The translations under genes were made by a program, and so were the position numbers. A stretch of DNA of 7,650 nucleotides from an uncultured Oxalobacter sp. (GTDB lineage Bacteria > Pseudomonadota > Gammaproteobacteria > Burkholderiales > Burkholderiaceae_D), in contig CAKQQG010000057.1 in the NCBI GenBank assembly GCA_934270705.1, positions 1-7,650 of the forward strand. The letters run 5' to 3'. Shown one piece after another: positions 7,190 through 7,650 of the stretch. A model generated the notes under the pieces. It did not search any database and was not told the DNA's origin. It was given only the letters and a program-made list of their open reading frames with translations. The first letter of the stretch is position 1. Each line of letters opens with the position of its first letter.

Positions 7190-7262
7190 TTTCATGACAT
7201 ATCCGGGAATGCATCCTTAATGCACACCAGCCGTTTCCATCGCCGGCGACAGAACATCCACT

Positions 7263-7290
7263 ACATCCGCTAATAATGATTAGCGGATGT
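7263..7290. repeat. Perfect 28-bp palindrome, copy 1 (candidate operator)
   Basis: The arms acatccgctaat (7263-7274) and attagcggatgt (7279-7290) are exact reverse complements around aatg. It lies between the candidate minus-strand promoter and the autotransporter start, so it could be an operator bound by a dimeric repressor or a 12-bp hairpin in the leader. A partial extra arm (acatccact) lies immediately left, at 7254-7262. The AT-rich core slightly resembles Fur boxes, but the GC-rich outer arms do not. The regulator is unknown. Confidence 0.8.
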
Positions 7291-7307
7291 CATCTTGCAA
7301 AAAATCA

Positions 7308-7335
7308 TTCATAAAACAACGGTTTTACATGTCAA
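7308..7335 (-). promoter_or_regulatory. Candidate sigma-70 promoter of the autotransporter
   Basis: On the minus strand a perfect TTGACA (7330-7335) is followed after 16 bases by TATGAA (7308-7313), four of six -10 consensus bases. Transcription would start near 7300, giving a leader of about 120 bases that contains the 28-bp palindrome. Confidence 0.5.
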
Positions 7336-7381
7336 ATGTACAGAGCGGCACAAATGAATGGTCTAAACATTGCGTTTCCGG

Positions 7382-7387
7382 TATAAT
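7382..7387 (+). promoter_or_regulatory. Candidate -10 box pointing rightward
   Basis: A perfect TATAAT lies at 7382-7387 in AT-rich intergenic DNA. The -35 position at 17-base spacing (7359-7364, tggtct) matches only three of six bases, so promoter activity is uncertain. If real, it would transcribe through the second palindrome towards a gene outside the window. Confidence 0.3.
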
Positions 7388-7457
7388 CCCTTTCAGGAAA
7401 AAAACGGGACAGATCACATACAGACGCGTCTTGCGCGCCTTGGTATATTCAAGCAGA

Positions 7458-7485
7458 ACATCCGCTAATCATTATTAGCTGCTGT
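7458..7485. repeat. 28-bp palindrome, copy 2, imperfect and inverted
   Basis: The left arm acatccgctaat (7458-7469) is identical to that of copy 1. The centre catt (7470-7473) is the reverse complement of copy 1's centre, and the right arm attagctgctgt (7474-7485) differs at two bases. The element is therefore copy 1 in reverse orientation, 167 bases away. The ten bases cagaacatcc occur both at 7454-7463 and beside copy 1 at 7250-7259. Confidence 0.75.
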
Positions 7486-7515
7486 ATGGAAAAGAAACGG
7501 CATGGTGAAACGGCG

Positions 7516-7617
7516 TCGAAGCGCGGGATGCGGTTGGCAACCAAATGGCAGAAGATGTGATGCATGAAGGCAGACAGCGGAAAATCGGGACAGAAACGAT
7601 CGAAAGCGGGATGCGGT
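7516..7617. repeat. Pair of imperfect direct repeats at the right edge
   Basis: tcgaa-gc-gcgggatgcggt (7516-7534) and tcgaaa-gcgggatgcggt (7600-7617) share a 12-base identical core, gcgggatgcggt, 83 bases apart. A related cggnacagaaac pair lies at 7586 and 7614. Both sit in purine-rich DNA without a gene. They may be diverged tandem units continuing past the window. Confidence 0.35.
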
Positions 7618-7650
7618 ACAGAAACCGCAGAGGCAACGGGAAAGGTATGG

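Larger units (their letters stand above)
7181..7650. other. Regulatory intergenic region upstream of the autotransporter
   Basis: No convincing gene is seen. The region holds the autotransporter leader and promoter, the two 28-bp palindromes, an AT-rich stretch (about 37% GC over 7291-7380 by my count) and, at the right end, short purine-rich direct repeats. A 63-codon frame runs from inside palindrome 1 (7287) to inside palindrome 2 (7478), but it has no ribosome binding site and an unremarkable product. Confidence 0.5.

Noticed and set aside
7026..7214. 62-codon minus-strand frame overlapping the autotransporter start
   Set aside because: It is an out-of-frame shadow of the signal peptide region, with only a poorly spaced aagg before its ATG.
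7263..7290. Palindrome as a Fur box or a Xer/dif site
   Set aside because: The 28-bp length and AT-rich core are suggestive, but the arms (acatccgc/gcggatgt) do not match the Fur consensus or typical dif arms.
7287..7478. 63-codon plus-strand frame running from palindrome 1 to palindrome 2
   Set aside because: There is no ribosome binding site, its ends lie inside the repeats and the product has no recognisable feature. Its coincidence with the palindromes is noted but not called as a gene.
1..7650. CRISPR arrays, tRNA, rRNA, transposases
   Set aside because: I looked for regularly spaced identical repeats, cloverleaf-like sequences, rRNA-like conserved blocks and transposase-like frames, and saw none.

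Overview
The window looks like a Gram-negative bacterium of moderately high GC. It carries a type V autotransporter with an outer-membrane beta-barrel ending in Phe, a Sel1-repeat protein with a signal peptide, and C/G-rich third codon positions. A host-associated member of the Burkholderiales (Oxalobacteraceae or Sutterellaceae type) would fit the gene mix, but this is inference: there is no rRNA or other marker gene to settle it.

Layout from the left. Bases 3-77 hold what may be the last 24 codons of a gene entering from the left, followed by about 330 bases without a gene. A DUF4405-type multi-helix membrane protein (406-1344, +) has two His pairs, each spaced 14 residues. A 215-base gap with a plausible extended -10 promoter leads to a secreted protein of six Sel1 repeats (1560-2459, +), closed by a clear rho-independent terminator (2481-2508). 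Just beyond that terminator is a shard of a cation-transporting P-type ATPase (about 2560-2745): the PEGLP membrane segment survives but the sequence stops just before the expected DKTGT phosphorylation site. About 850 bases of gene-free DNA follow, turning AT-rich towards 3600. They lead into a BspA/DUF285-type leucine-rich-repeat gene (3599-4264, +) broken by an in-frame amber codon at codon 38.

The right half is dominated by a minus-strand autotransporter (4589-7177). It has a signal peptide, a passenger of 13 'VxGG...NxVT' units of about 27 residues, and a beta-barrel of about 270 residues. It has its own strong terminator (4531-4566), Shine-Dalgarno sequence and candidate promoter (7308-7335). 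Between that promoter and the start codon lies a perfect 12-bp-arm palindrome (7263-7290). A second, imperfect copy in opposite orientation lies at 7458-7485, beyond a candidate promoter pointing the other way. The pair could be operators for divergent transcription or the ends of a small element. The last 160 bases hold short imperfect direct repeats and no convincing gene.

The genes do not form one operon. The window reads as separately transcribed envelope and surface genes set among decayed or imported fragments. The items most worth a second look are the paired 28-bp palindromes, the amber-interrupted BspA gene, the ATPase shard and the autotransporter's repeat passenger.
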